A stretch of 64,000 nucleotides of DNA from Aquimarina agarivorans (GTDB taxonomy: Bacteria > Bacteroidota > Bacteroidia > Flavobacteriales > Flavobacteriaceae): NCBI RefSeq assembly GCF_000218485.1, contig NZ_AFPB01000036.1, forward strand, positions 21,416 to 85,415. Direction: 5' to 3'. A program made the translations under genes and the position numbers. Within the stretch, counting starts at the first letter, position 1; each line of letters starts with the position of its first letter. Under the pieces are notes generated by a model. The model saw nothing but the letters and a program-made list of their open reading frames with translations. It ran no database searches and was not told the DNA's origin. Shown here piece by piece: positions 45,252-54,120 of the stretch.

Positions 45252-46397
45252 TTATTTAAGCAGTTCCTTTTCCAGAAGGTCGAGTAAGTAATCTTTATCA
45301 GATATTTCATTTTGTTCAAATATCTTCTCTGCTTCGCTTACTTCCTTCACAGGTGTAATTTTTTCAAGTATATAAGATTCCAGAATTGAAATATTTGGAT
45401 AACTGTAAAAATCACTGATAGTTAATTTTACAGGTAGATTCCTGTTTATCATATTCTTGAGTTGAATTAAGGTTAAAGAATCAAGACCAAGGTTATGAAA
45501 ACTTTCTTCATCTTTAATCTTTTCTCTTAAACTTATTCCCAAAACATTCCTTATAGAATTGATAACTTCTTTTTTTACAGCCACTTCCGTTTCTCGAACG
45601 GAAAGTCCGTTGAAATCAACTTTACTGCCACTGTTCATTACAGTATGACTGGTATCGTGACTGCTCCAAAACTGCTTTCCGGTTTCATTCAGTTCCTGAT
45701 CTGAAACCTCATCTAATATCTCTTGTGAAAATTTGTTGATAATCAAATGATGATGCTCTTCATTTACTGCAGCTAGCATTAATTCATAAGCTTCTTCATT
45801 CGAAATTTTATACGCTTCATTTAAGTTTTTACTGGCAGCTCCCTTGGTTGCCATGCCTACATCTTTCCATGCACCCCAGCTAATACTTGATGCTTTAATT
45901 CCAGAAGCTCTCAAGTGTTCAGAAAATTTATCCAAAAAGGCATTGGCTGAGGCATAATTGCTTTGCCCAGCAGCTCCGAAAATACTTGCTATTGAGGAAA
46001 ACAACACAATTCTTTTGGAAGTACAGATATTCATAACATTCAAAAAACCTGTTACTTTCGGAGAAACGACTTCATTTATCTTGGCGTAATCCATATTCTG
46101 AATCACTCCATCTGATAGTTTTCCTGCTAGATGGATAAGAAGATCTGTTGACTTAATACAATCATTATTTTCTTCGAAACAATCTTTTAATTCTTGGGTG
46201 TTTGTTATATCACACAGATAATATTCTATTTTTGGATGCTCCTTATTCCAGCTTTCTATTTTTTGTATTACTTTCTCATCCGGGGCAGATCTTCCCAGCA
46301 GCACAATTTTTTCAACAGTACTTTCTTTTAAAAGCCTTTCGGAGAGGTACAAACCTATTTCTCCTAATCCTCCTAAAATCAAACACTTTTTTGACAT
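45252..46397 (-). CDS. PKS ketoreductase-ACP (C-terminal part of the first PKS module)
   Basis: 381 residues. KR catalytic half with ILGGLGEIG (NADPH site), FSSIASIFGAAGQ and NYASANAF (Ser and Tyr), apparently active, then a C-terminal ACP with HNLGLDSLTLIQL. A T6 run at 46387-46392 (+ strand) separates it from the upstream frame: with one base fewer, the upstream PKDVKK runs straight into CLILGGLGEIG. It is therefore the end of one KS-AT-KR-ACP protein. Confidence 0.85.
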   Translation of the reverse strand: MSKKCLILGGLGEIGLYLSERLLKESTVEKIVLLGRSAPDEKVIQKIESWNKEHPKIEYYLCDITNTQELKDCFEENNDCIKSTDLLIHLAGKLSDGVIQNMDYAKINEVVSPKVTGFLNVMNICTSKRIVLFSSIASIFGAAGQSNYASANAFLDKFSEHLRASGIKASSISWGAWKDVGMATKGAASKNLNEAYKISNEEAYELMLAAVNEEHHHLIINKFSQEILDEVSDQELNETGKQFWSSHDTSHTVMNSGSKVDFNGLSVRETEVAVKKEVINSIRNVLGISLREKIKDEESFHNLGLDSLTLIQLKNMINRNLPVKLTISDFYSYPNISILESYILEKITPVKEVSEAEKIFEQNEISDKDYLLDLLEKELLK

Positions 46398-48297
46398 CTT
46401 TTGGTAGTGAAAAGGAATGCTTGTTTAAAGTAATGCTTTCCAGTTGAGGTACAGAAACTTCTTTTTTTGTTATCCTCTCATAAAATGCTCTATTGTTTGA
46501 ATTACTAATCCTGTAAAGAAAACAGGAAACTTCTTCGTCCCCATGTGTACCAGATATTTCAGTGATATAACAATTAATGTTTTCTATTTCGTATTGTGCG
46601 CTTTTTATAATTCCAGTAAGTGCATAATCTACCGATTTTTGAGATTCTGCAATTTTTTCGGGATGATTTTTTCTAAATAGATAATGAAGGTCTACGGAAT
46701 TATCCCTCTCTAATTCTGCATTAAGCTGTTTTAGTAATGTTGTCAGAAAAAAGATCTGCCCTGTTAAAGGTAATGTTTCACTGGGCATGAATATAATTTT
46801 AACCCCCTGAGCTTGTAAATTATTCTTTAACTCTCGGATTGCAGTTACAATATTTTCTTCACACTCCCATTCATCGGTATTGTAAAAAAAAGTTTTTTGA
46901 CCATTTAATGATTCATTAATTGTTTTTGATATTTGACTTTTATAATCCCCAAAAAGCACCCATAAATTTTCGTTACACCTATTTTCGGTACTTTCTATAG
47001 TAGGGAAACCAGTTTTCCAATTAATTTTAAATATATCACTTTGATTTTGACTGTTCTTTGATGGTAGCCAAAAACTTTTCTTTTCAAAAGGGTAATTGGG
47101 TAAAAGCACTCTGTCGCAATCTTCTGAATCATAAATGTTATTAAGGTTGAGATTAACTCCAAGTGAAATAAACTGCCCTATTGCGTTACTTATATCTTGC
47201 AGACAATTATTTTTCTCTGAACAAAAAATTGTTTGAACTTCTTCAAAGGAAGTGTTTATAAAGTTTGAAAGTACCGGCTTGGGGCCTATTTCAAAAAAGA
47301 CTTCATTCTTTTTATCAACGAGATACTTAATACTTTGGTGAAACTTTACATTGTTCATTAAATGATCCAACCAGTAATCTAGTGTAGAAATACTATCTGA
47401 AGCAGGCAATCCTGTTTGATTGGAAATTAATTTGAGTTTCGGTTTTTTAAACTGTTTATTTTTCCATTTCACTCTAAGTTCTTCCATTGCCGGTTGCATT
47501 AGATACGAATGAAAAGCGTTTGAAACCTTGAGTTTTTTAATAGATACCCCATGCTCTTTACACCATTTTTCGAGAGACAAAATATCTTTTTTATGCCCAG
47601 AAACAACCACCGAATTTTTAGTGTTCTCAGCAGCAATATTTATATCGACATTTAATTTTTTTAGTATTTCACTTAATATTTCTAGAGGTAAAAAAACAGT
47701 AGCCATTGCACCTATTTTGTCCAAACTCCCCATTACTTTACCACGTTCGATAAGGAGATTAAAACCTTCTTCCACGGAAAATACACCTGCGGCTGCGGCA
47801 GCTGTATATTCTCCTACACTATGCCCCAATAATGTTTTTACTTTTACTCCAAAAGTTAGCCAAAGTTTGTAAAGTCCATACTCAAAAGCAAAAATTGCGG
47901 GCTGTGCATTCTCTGTTAAGGTCAAGTCTTCCTCCGGCGCGTTAAACATTAAATGAAGAAGGCTTTCTCCTCTTTTTTCAATAAAAAGTTTGTCTAAACG
48001 GTCAAGTACTTCCCTAAATACTGGGAAATTATCGTAAAATTTCTTTCCCATACCTGCAAACTGACTTCCTTGTCCTGTAAATACAAAAACCAGTTCTTTT
48101 ACTTGTTTAGTATACTTATGATATTTAACATTTACTGATGGTTTTTCATTAAGAAATAAATCTATATTTTTAATAGCCTCCTCTTTGTCTTCAGAAGTTA
48201 TAGATAACCTAAAATCAAAGTGCTGTTTTCTGAGCACGCTATTTGTGCAAACTTCCCTAAAATCATAATCTTGCATTAAAAATGACTTATACAACAA
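46312..48297 (-). CDS. PKS acyltransferase and KR structural domain (middle part of the first PKS module)
   Basis: 661 residues. AT with VFVFTGQGSQFAGMG, LLGHSVGEYTAAAAAG and NAFHSYLM: the FHS form suggests malonyl-CoA. Linker PNYPFEKKSFW, then a structural (pseudo-Rossmann) KR half of about 200 residues. The last 28 residues are a frameshift artefact. At the other end the true frame continues upstream through NYYPLFISAKSENSLKEY to the KS, joined across a T7 run at 48353-48359. Confidence 0.85.
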   Translation of the reverse strand: MLYKSFLMQDYDFREVCTNSVLRKQHFDFRLSITSEDKEEAIKNIDLFLNEKPSVNVKYHKYTKQVKELVFVFTGQGSQFAGMGKKFYDNFPVFREVLDRLDKLFIEKRGESLLHLMFNAPEEDLTLTENAQPAIFAFEYGLYKLWLTFGVKVKTLLGHSVGEYTAAAAAGVFSVEEGFNLLIERGKVMGSLDKIGAMATVFLPLEILSEILKKLNVDINIAAENTKNSVVVSGHKKDILSLEKWCKEHGVSIKKLKVSNAFHSYLMQPAMEELRVKWKNKQFKKPKLKLISNQTGLPASDSISTLDYWLDHLMNNVKFHQSIKYLVDKKNEVFFEIGPKPVLSNFINTSFEEVQTIFCSEKNNCLQDISNAIGQFISLGVNLNLNNIYDSEDCDRVLLPNYPFEKKSFWLPSKNSQNQSDIFKINWKTGFPTIESTENRCNENLWVLFGDYKSQISKTINESLNGQKTFFYNTDEWECEENIVTAIRELKNNLQAQGVKIIFMPSETLPLTGQIFFLTTLLKQLNAELERDNSVDLHYLFRKNHPEKIAESQKSVDYALTGIIKSAQYEIENINCYITEISGTHGDEEVSCFLYRISNSNNRAFYERITKKEVSVPQLESITLNKHSFSLPKDVKKVFDFRRIRRNRFVPLRKAFKRKYC

Positions 48298-48332
48298 AGC
48301 ATATTCTTTAAGAGAATTCTCGGATTTAGCAC

Positions 48333-48704
48333 TTATAAAAAGAGGGTAATAATTTTTTTCGGGGTCTTTTTTTCTTTTACCGAATTACTGTATTCAGAAA
48401 GGACAACATGAGCGTTAGTACCTCCAGCACCTAAAGATGCTACAAGACAGGTTCTCTCATTTTCATAATTATCCCAACTTTTCGAAGTTTTATTAACGTA
48501 GAAAGGAGTATTTTTAAAATTAATAAACGGATTAGGTTTTTCATATCCGGTTAATAATGGCTGTTTTTTTTCTTTAAGAATTAAGAGGCATTTAATAAAC
48601 GAAGCAATTCCGGCAGAGGCATCTAAATGCCCTATATTAGCCTTTACAGATCCCAGAGAACAGAATTGGCGGTTTTTTTTCTTTCCTTTTGTTAAAAAAT
48701 GCAT
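48333..48704 (-). CDS. PKS ketosynthase, C-terminal fragment
   Basis: 123 residues with VKANIGHLDASAG (second catalytic His) and the C-terminal SLGAGGTNAHVVL. It is the end of the KS whose first part lies at 48637-49719. A T6 run in coding sense (A6 at 48694-48699 on the + strand), with one base fewer, joins NAFLTKGKKKNRQF in one frame. Confidence 0.85.
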   Translation of the reverse strand: MHFLTKGKKKNRQFCSLGSVKANIGHLDASAGIASFIKCLLILKEKKQPLLTGYEKPNPFINFKNTPFYVNKTSKSWDNYENERTCLVASLGAGGTNAHVVLSEYSNSVKEKKTPKKIITLFL

Positions 48705-49719
48705 TTGTTAAAGCAGTAATTTCAATAGGGTCTCCCATTTTAGTTCCTGTACCGTGGGCCTCTACATATCCTATTTCGTCTGAAAAAATTCCTGCGTCTT
48801 CAATTGCTTTTTCTATATTTTCTTGCTGTCCTTCAATGCTTGGAGCCGTAAAACTTACTTTTTTTGCCCCATCGTTATTTACAGAGACCCCTTTAATCAC
48901 CCCATGAATAATATCATTATCTTCGAGTGCCTTATCCAATCTTTTCAATACTACGGCACCGACACCGTTTCCCCCGACAATTCCATTAGATTCTGATGAA
49001 AAAGGATTACATTTTCCTGATGGAGAATATATACTTCCTTCATAATACTGATATCCACATTTTCGGGGAGCATGTATAGAAGCTCCACCCGCCAATGCTA
49101 TGTCACAATCCCCATACCTTACACTTTTTACTGCTGTACTTAAAGCAACCAGAGATGATGAACATGCTGTTTGTATAGTGAGACCGGGGCCTCTTAGGTT
49201 TAATGTATATGATAAAAGAGTTGCTAAATAGTCTTTATCATTTAGTAATTTAACCTTTACGGGGTCTAAGGATTCGAGTACATCAGTATGGTGCTCCACA
49301 TTATTCTTAAAATAAGTATTTCTGTTTTTTCCTGAATATAAAGCCATACCACAGGAAGCAAAGACACCACATTTTATTGAATTCGTTTTATTTATATATC
49401 CTGAATTTTCAAGTGCATGATATGACTCTTGAAGAAACAAGCGAAACTGAGGATCCATTATTTCCGCTTCCCTATTGGAGAACTTAAAAAATTTAGCATC
49501 GAATTTATCGGCATCAGATAAGTATCCTGATAAACCTATATAATCGGATTGATCTATAATTCCCTCAGGAACTCCTTCGCTAATTAATGTATGTCTAGAA
49601 AAATTCATAAATGCCCTTTCCCCTTTCATTATTACATTTGAATATTCTTCTAAGCTTCCTGCACCCGAAAATTTGCCAGAATACCCAATAACTGCTATTT
49701 GTTTTTTTAAATCTTCCAT
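48637..49719 (-). CDS. PKS ketosynthase, N-terminal part (first PKS module)
   Basis: 360 residues: IAVIGYSGKFSGAGS at the N-terminus, the active Cys in QTACSSS and EAHGTGT; the last 20 residues are a frameshift artefact. With the fragment downstream the catalytic triad is complete. The N-terminus has no docking helix. It is the first enzyme gene after the exporter, 12 bases downstream, and with the next three pieces would form a KS-AT-KR-ACP protein of about 1480 residues spanning 45252-49719. Confidence 0.85.
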   Translation of the reverse strand: MEDLKKQIAVIGYSGKFSGAGSLEEYSNVIMKGERAFMNFSRHTLISEGVPEGIIDQSDYIGLSGYLSDADKFDAKFFKFSNREAEIMDPQFRLFLQESYHALENSGYINKTNSIKCGVFASCGMALYSGKNRNTYFKNNVEHHTDVLESLDPVKVKLLNDKDYLATLLSYTLNLRGPGLTIQTACSSSLVALSTAVKSVRYGDCDIALAGGASIHAPRKCGYQYYEGSIYSPSGKCNPFSSESNGIVGGNGVGAVVLKRLDKALEDNDIIHGVIKGVSVNNDGAKKVSFTAPSIEGQQENIEKAIEDAGIFSDEIGYVEAHGTGTKMGDPIEITALTNAFFNKRKEKKPPILFSGICKG

Positions 49720-49731
49720 TGATTAAATAAG

Positions 49732-50670
49732 TTATTTTACGGATTTGCTATTTATCCATTTTTTCCACAATACGTAGTTACATCCTGCCCTAAATATTTC
49801 GTCCAGTAGTATTCCTAAAAGAATACCTGACAAGCCCATTTTAAAATAAAAAGCAAATACAAATGAACTTAATACTCCAAAGATCCAATTACTAGAAATA
49901 CTGAGTATAGATATTAATTTAGGATCTCCAACCCCTCTTAATGTTGGAGAAATAATTAACGAAACGGACTGAAAGGTTTCACTAAAAATAAAGTAAGGAA
50001 TGATAATACCTGTAAAAAGCAACACTTCTTCATTAAAAGTAAATATACTGAATACCAAATCCGAAAATATATAAACCACCAGTATTGTGAAAAACACAAT
50101 AGGTATATAATAGTTTATTGATTTTTTCATATACAAATCAGCTTGCGGATAGTTTTTACCTCCAATACTGTAACTTGAAAAAATTTGAACTGTTACTCCA
50201 AGAGCACCAGCCAGTACAGTAGTGAGAAAAATTAAAATATTTTTCGAATAGGTGTAGGATGCTATTGCTATGGAACTAATGTTTCCTATAAAAGCAATTA
50301 TAAACAAATCTTTAAGGTTAAAAGATATAGGCTCTAAAGACAGTGGTAATACTCTTTTTAGAATCATTAATGACTCTTTTTTTGCTTCTTTCTTAATTGT
50401 AAAATAATCTGTTAAAGCATATTCTTCCTTTTTTAAATGATATATTAAAATTAAAATTGCCGGAAACTGGCTTATTATTGTTGCCATAGCTAATGTTTTG
50501 GGTGATAGTTCTACCCCGGGAATTAAACCAAATAAAATCATCAGATTAAAAACTATGTTGCATACAAATAAAACTACGGAAGAATACATGATGCTATTAC
50601 TATTTTTTTTTGCCAACAGAATTGCCGAAAAATTTGAATAAAGAGCATCTATAATACAAATAGGAAGCAT
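49732..50670 (-). CDS. MATE-family exporter, C-terminal part
   Basis: 312 residues with eight or so membrane segments. It continues the N-terminal part at 50600-51070; an A7 run at 50687-50693 (+ strand), with one base fewer, joins them as AFLSYLFYMLPICIIDALYS. Together they give about 450 residues and 12 helices, as expected for MATE (NorM-like) proton- or sodium-driven efflux pumps. It is the first cluster gene after the antiterminator and probably exports the product or confers self-resistance. Confidence 0.8.
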   Translation of the reverse strand: MLPICIIDALYSNFSAILLAKKNSNSIMYSSVVLFVCNIVFNLMILFGLIPGVELSPKTLAMATIISQFPAILILIYHLKKEEYALTDYFTIKKEAKKESLMILKRVLPLSLEPISFNLKDLFIIAFIGNISSIAIASYTYSKNILIFLTTVLAGALGVTVQIFSSYSIGGKNYPQADLYMKKSINYYIPIVFFTILVVYIFSDLVFSIFTFNEEVLLFTGIIIPYFIFSETFQSVSLIISPTLRGVGDPKLISILSISSNWIFGVLSSFVFAFYFKMGLSGILLGILLDEIFRAGCNYVLWKKWINSKSVK

Positions 50671-51070
50671 ATAAAATAAATAACTTAAAAAAAGCTCCTG
50701 AGGCTTTGGTAGTTAAGCCAGCCCAATTACTTATTTTAAGTGATAAAAAATACTGTAATAAAGTAAAAACAACCGCCATTGCTATAGAAAGCCATATCAA
50801 TACTCCTGATATAGTAATAAATTTCTCATAGTTCTTCTCTCCGGAGGCAATTGATAAAAAACTAACTCCGACCATAGCAATAACAGTAATCATTGACAAC
50901 AGAGAAACTAAAAAAATAACGGCTGCTCCCACACCTGAAACCGCTTCATCAGAACTAAAGCTTAAAAAATACGTATCTGTAAAAAAGATACCGCACATCA
51001 ATGCTCTTTGCAGTGTGATACTAAAAAAGTTAATGAAAAAAGATTTTTCTGCAATTTTGCTTTTACCCAT
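50600..51070 (-). CDS. MATE-family exporter, N-terminal part
   Basis: 156 residues; the first about 125 hold the initial four MATE helices (ALMCGIFFTDTYFLSFSS, VSGVGAAVIFLVSLLSMITVIAMVGVSFLSI). The last 30 are out of frame after the A7 run at 50687-50693. The start fits the common MATE opening with a short basic N-terminus. It is preceded by 460 bases without a gene. Confidence 0.8.
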   Translation of the reverse strand: MGKSKIAEKSFFINFFSITLQRALMCGIFFTDTYFLSFSSDEAVSGVGAAVIFLVSLLSMITVIAMVGVSFLSIASGEKNYEKFITISGVLIWLSIAMAVVFTLLQYFLSLKISNWAGLTTKASGAFFKLFILYASYLYYRCSLFKFFGNSVGKKK

Positions 51071-51530
51071 AAAGATTTTAATATGATTATTTAATTTTGA
51101 GATTACACTTAAACTTATTAATATGCTGAATTATATCAGACAAGTGATTTCGGAGAATATGAAATTGTTAAATTAATTAGATAATTTAACCTCACTTTTA
51201 GTCATATAATTGAAAACAAAGCTTCAATTGTCTTTTTTGATTATTTAAAAATATAAAAGTTATTCTTTACAATTATGTTGATTTTGTCGCACTAGCATTG
51301 ATATCTTAATATTATAGTTTACGAATAGATTAAACTAAATTCGTGCAGGTAAGTAATCTATATTATAACCAAAACAATCAACCTTTCATTTGGTGTTGTA
51401 TATTCTTAAAATAGTTAATATTATATACACTTACAGCGCTAATATCCAAATTTTTACAAACGCTTAAGGAGAGAAAACTATATCAAGTTTTATCCATAAT
51501 ATTTAATTAATTGACTTGTGCTATATCCTC
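51071..51530 (-). promoter_or_regulatory. 460-base gap upstream of the cluster operon
   Basis: AT-rich, no coding frame of note. It separates the antiterminator gene from the exporter and is the natural place for the main promoter and any leader sequence recognised by the NusG-like protein. I could not find a convincing TAnnTTTG/TTG promoter or an ops-like element by eye. Confidence 0.4.
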
Positions 51531-52049
51531 TCAGAGGGAGACTAAACTTTGTTGGGAAAGTGTAGCAATAATATTCTGTCGGATAGATTTAATATTTACT
51601 ACTATTTTTTTACTATTATTTATCTTTATAATCTCACATTCTAATCCACTTAGTGGACCATCTTTTATCTGTTTAGTCTCCCCTACTTTGAATAATTGAG
51701 GACTAATTTCGAGATTAGTAATAATATTTTCATTAGTCAAAAAAATCATTTGATTAATTTCTTTTTCTGAAACCTTAGCGTATTCAGTTCCAAATTGGAT
51801 ATAACAACATGCTCCATTCACTGATAATGCTTTATGAAATTCAAATGAAGAAGTAATATTTACAAAAACATAAGAGGAGAATAGCGGTATTAAAATTTCT
51901 TTTTTTCGATCATTCCACTGCCTTATTGTTTTTACTTGAGGTAAGAATGCTTGTACCCCTATTTTTTTTAAATTTTCATATACCTTTTTTTCAAATCTCG
52001 ATTTTACGTACAAAACATACCATCCATAATATGGTTTTTTGAAATGCAT
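51531..52049 (-). CDS. UpxY/LoaP-like NusG paralogue (transcription antiterminator)
   Basis: 172 residues from the ATG at 52049 (MHFKKPYYGWYVLYVKSRFEKKVYENL), the normal start of the NusG N-terminal domain; an in-frame ATG at 52151 would add a Cys-rich 34-residue tail. The NGN domain (VQAFLPQV, IPLFSSYVFV) is followed by a KOW-like C-terminal segment (FKVGETKQIKDGPLSGLECEII). Specialised NusG paralogues such as UpxY, TaA and LoaP sit first in long polysaccharide or polyketide operons and suppress termination within them. Its place just upstream of a 38-kb unit on the same strand fits. Confidence 0.85.
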   Translation of the reverse strand: MHFKKPYYGWYVLYVKSRFEKKVYENLKKIGVQAFLPQVKTIRQWNDRKKEILIPLFSSYVFVNITSSFEFHKALSVNGACCYIQFGTEYAKVSEKEINQMIFLTNENIITNLEISPQLFKVGETKQIKDGPLSGLECEIIKINNSKKIVVNIKSIRQNIIATLSQQSLVSL

Positions 52050-52251
52050 AAATAATTGGCTGTTTGAGTTGAGTGAATAGCTTCGCTTCCTTGAGTCACA
52101 TTTACCACTTTCAACAAAAAATGGGCAAGGACAAAAAGGTTCATCTTTCAATGATATAAATTAACTAACAAAAATTAAATTAAACAAATAGCTAAAATTT
52201 AACGTAAGTAATATTTTTAATTAAAAAAAATAAAGTAATGAATATCAGACT

Positions 52252-52301
52252 ATTACAAACATAAGGTACTTACCTTTTGGTAAGTACCTTATGTTTGTAA
52301 T
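52252..52301. promoter_or_regulatory. Perfect 23-bp inverted repeat with TTTT loop
   Basis: Left arm 52252-52274 and right arm 52279-52301 are exact complements (ATTACAAACATAAGGTACTT... / ...AAGTACCTTATGTTTGTAAT) with a four-base loop TTTT. It lies about 100-200 bases upstream of the antiterminator start and 160 bases from the IS3 element. No T-run follows on either side, so it is not a simple terminator. Options are a leader hairpin, an operator, or a recombination or transposon end. Confidence 0.85.
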
Positions 52302-52481
52302 TACACACAATAAATTAACTAAATTTATAATAATTTTTTAAAAAAATAAATGTTTAAATAAATATAAATTAAAAAAAATATCATTTTAATGAAATAAATG
52401 CAAATAAAAAAAAGTAGGCATAATCTTACTTTATATTTAAAAGTAAAGTTGGCAATCTAAATGATGAAGACTTACCCTTTT

Positions 52482-53258
52482 TCACACAGCGTTTAAATTA
52501 ACAAAATGTTTTTCAAAAGGGCTAGCCCTTTTGAAAAAGTCGTTTAAAAGTTCGTTCGGACTCTTCCTGCCGAGGGATTTATGAGGATGATATTCATTAT
52601 AATCCTCTCTGAACACTTCTGACTGGACTCTTACTTCTTCTAAGCTTCTAAATAAGTATGCATCTAGCACATCTTCTCTAAAGGTCTTATTAAACCGTTC
52701 TACATATCCATTCTGCGAGGGTTTTCCTGGCTGTATGTATTTGATATGTATAGATTCACTCTCACAAAATTGAACAAATATTCTCGATAAGAACTCAGGA
52801 CCATTGTCCACTCGTATTTCTAATGGTTTACCATAAACCTCAATAGCTTGTTTTAAGTATGAAACAACTCTTATGCTAGGCATCGAGAAGTCGGAGCTGG
52901 TACAGAGGGCTTGACGATTGTAATCATCAATAATATTCAATACCCTAAAACTACGTCCAGTAGTTAAACTATCAGACATAAAATCCATACTCCAGATTTC
53001 TCTAGGTTGAACGGGTTGGTCTAAAGGTGACTTGATTCTGGCGGGAAGCCTCTTTCGGCTTTTCCTGCGCATTGTAAGACCTAGTAACCTATATATCCTT
53101 AAAACACGTTTACGGTTCCATATAAAGCCCTGTTTGCGTATGCGGTGATAGTAATAATCAAAACCACGGTTAGGTTTGATCTCACTCATCTCAATAAGCT
53201 TATCAATAACTTCAGTATCGTCTTTGCGAGATTTGTAATACCACATAGACCTACTCAA
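52482..53258 (-). CDS. IS3-family transposase OrfB (integrase core)
   Basis: 258 residues from the first ATG. HTH_21-like N-terminus and rve core with DDE residues in WSMDFMSD, IRVDNGPEF and YVERFNKTFRED. In the same frame the sequence remains open upstream to the OrfA end (ALKPCERKELAQAVV ... ACEIVSLSRSMWYY). OrfB is therefore probably made as an OrfAB fusion by -1 frameshifting on A AAA AAG at 53349-53355, the usual IS3 mechanism. Confidence 0.9.
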   Translation of the reverse strand: MSRSMWYYKSRKDDTEVIDKLIEMSEIKPNRGFDYYYHRIRKQGFIWNRKRVLRIYRLLGLTMRRKSRKRLPARIKSPLDQPVQPREIWSMDFMSDSLTTGRSFRVLNIIDDYNRQALCTSSDFSMPSIRVVSYLKQAIEVYGKPLEIRVDNGPEFLSRIFVQFCESESIHIKYIQPGKPSQNGYVERFNKTFREDVLDAYLFRSLEEVRVQSEVFREDYNEYHPHKSLGRKSPNELLNDFFKRASPFEKHFVNLNAV

Positions 53259-53341
53259 ACTTACTATCTCACAAGCTCTCTGAATACTCAGACCTTCTTG
53301 TGTAACAACGGCCTGAGCAAGTTCTTTCCGCTCACAGGGCT

Positions 53342-53608
53342 TTAAAGCTTTTTTTCAACAATATCCTTTAAGATTCTGTGATCCAAACTCAAATCAGCAA
53401 ACATCTGTTTGAGACGACGGTTCTCTTCTTGTAGTGACTTTAGTTCTTTAAGTTGTTGAGCGTCCATACCACCATATTTACGCTTCCAACTATAAAAAGT
53501 GGCTGTGGTAATTCCCTTATCACGACAGATGTCGGTGACTTTCATTCCTGAATCGTACTGTTGAAGCATAGATACGATCTGTGCCTCGGTAAATCTGCTT
53601 TTCTTCAT
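53342..53608 (-). CDS. IS3-family transposase OrfA (HTH protein)
   Basis: 88 residues. Start MKKSRFTEAQIVSMLQQYDSG and FYSWKRKYGGMDAQQLKELKSL are typical of the IS407-group OrfA: a helix-turn-helix followed by a leucine zipper. The end VEKKL lies on a seven-A slippery run used to fuse it to OrfB. Confidence 0.9.
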   Translation of the reverse strand: MKKSRFTEAQIVSMLQQYDSGMKVTDICRDKGITTATFYSWKRKYGGMDAQQLKELKSLQEENRRLKQMFADLSLDHRILKDIVEKKL

Positions 53609-53659
53609 AATCTAAAAATAATTGATTTTTAAACTGTATGAAAAACAGGGAAGCCTTCA

Positions 53660-53987
53660 ATGATATTATCACAACAAATACATCAGCTGATCTTAACGCA
53701 TTTCACTCTCTTTGACCTTGAGTTGATCTTTTAGGACAGAAATAGGGCTTTCCTCCTTGTTCCCGTCATGTTCTTGTGGTGTTCCTTTAGCGGAGCTATG
53801 TCATTGCTTCCTTTTCTTTTTTTGGAGTTATCAACATATCAACACTGCTATTATTATTTATAACAAAACAGATGAAATTTTAAAGTATCTTTTAAAAGTA
53901 TCTAATTGACATAGAAATGCATAGTTTTTCAAACACTATAATTCGTAACTTATTGAATAACAGTATTTTTAAAAATTAATATTCCGA
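53660..53987. other. Gene-free stretch between IS3 element and tRNA fragment
   Basis: Starts with the right ATGA target copy. A - strand open stretch without start, about 53693-53800 (ending SPISVLKDQLKVKESEMR), looks like the tail of a lost gene. Nothing else can be supported. Confidence 0.4.
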
Positions 53988-54032
53988 CTCATAACCCGAA
54001 GGTCACAGGTTCGAGTCCTGTTCCCGCTACTA
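53988..54032 (+). tRNA. 3' fragment of a tRNA-Met gene (probable attachment-site copy)
   Basis: From the anticodon loop CTCATAA (CAT anticodon) through the variable region, T-arm ACAGG TTCGAGT CCTGT and acceptor strand TCCCGCT. The 5' half is absent: the bases before the loop do not pair with CCCGA and no matching AGCGGGA is nearby. Truncation exactly at the anticodon loop is what tyrosine recombinases leave when they use a tRNA 3' half as att core. A decayed integrase follows. Confidence 0.75.
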
Positions 54033-54037
54033 GCATA

Positions 54038-54086
54038 GCTCATTGACAAGCAGGTTTTTAAAACCTTTTTCAATGAGCTTTTTTTT
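54038..54086 (+). terminator. Intrinsic terminator after the tRNA fragment
   Basis: Stem AGCTCATTG / CAATGAGCT with an inner AGGTTTT / AAAACCT stem, followed by a run of seven T. Probably the original terminator of the tRNA gene. Confidence 0.8.
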
Positions 54087-54120
54087 GATATATTACAAAC
54101 CGCATACAAAGACGGTTTGA

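Larger units (their letters stand above)
52465..53659 (-). mobile_element. IS3-family element, IS407 group, complete
   Basis: About 1195 bp. Imperfect terminal inverted repeats start TGAAGACTTACCC (left, from 52465) and TGAAGGCTTCCCTG (right end, read inward from 53659) and stay similar through the CAGTTTAAA region. Both sides are flanked by the 4-bp repeat ATGA (52461-52464 and 53660-53663), the target duplication size of the IS407 group. It encodes OrfA and OrfB. Confidence 0.85.

Noticed and set aside
48637..48704. Overlapping KS genes as two real proteins
   Set aside because: The overlap is produced by a one-base shift in a six-base run; the two pieces together make one normal KS.
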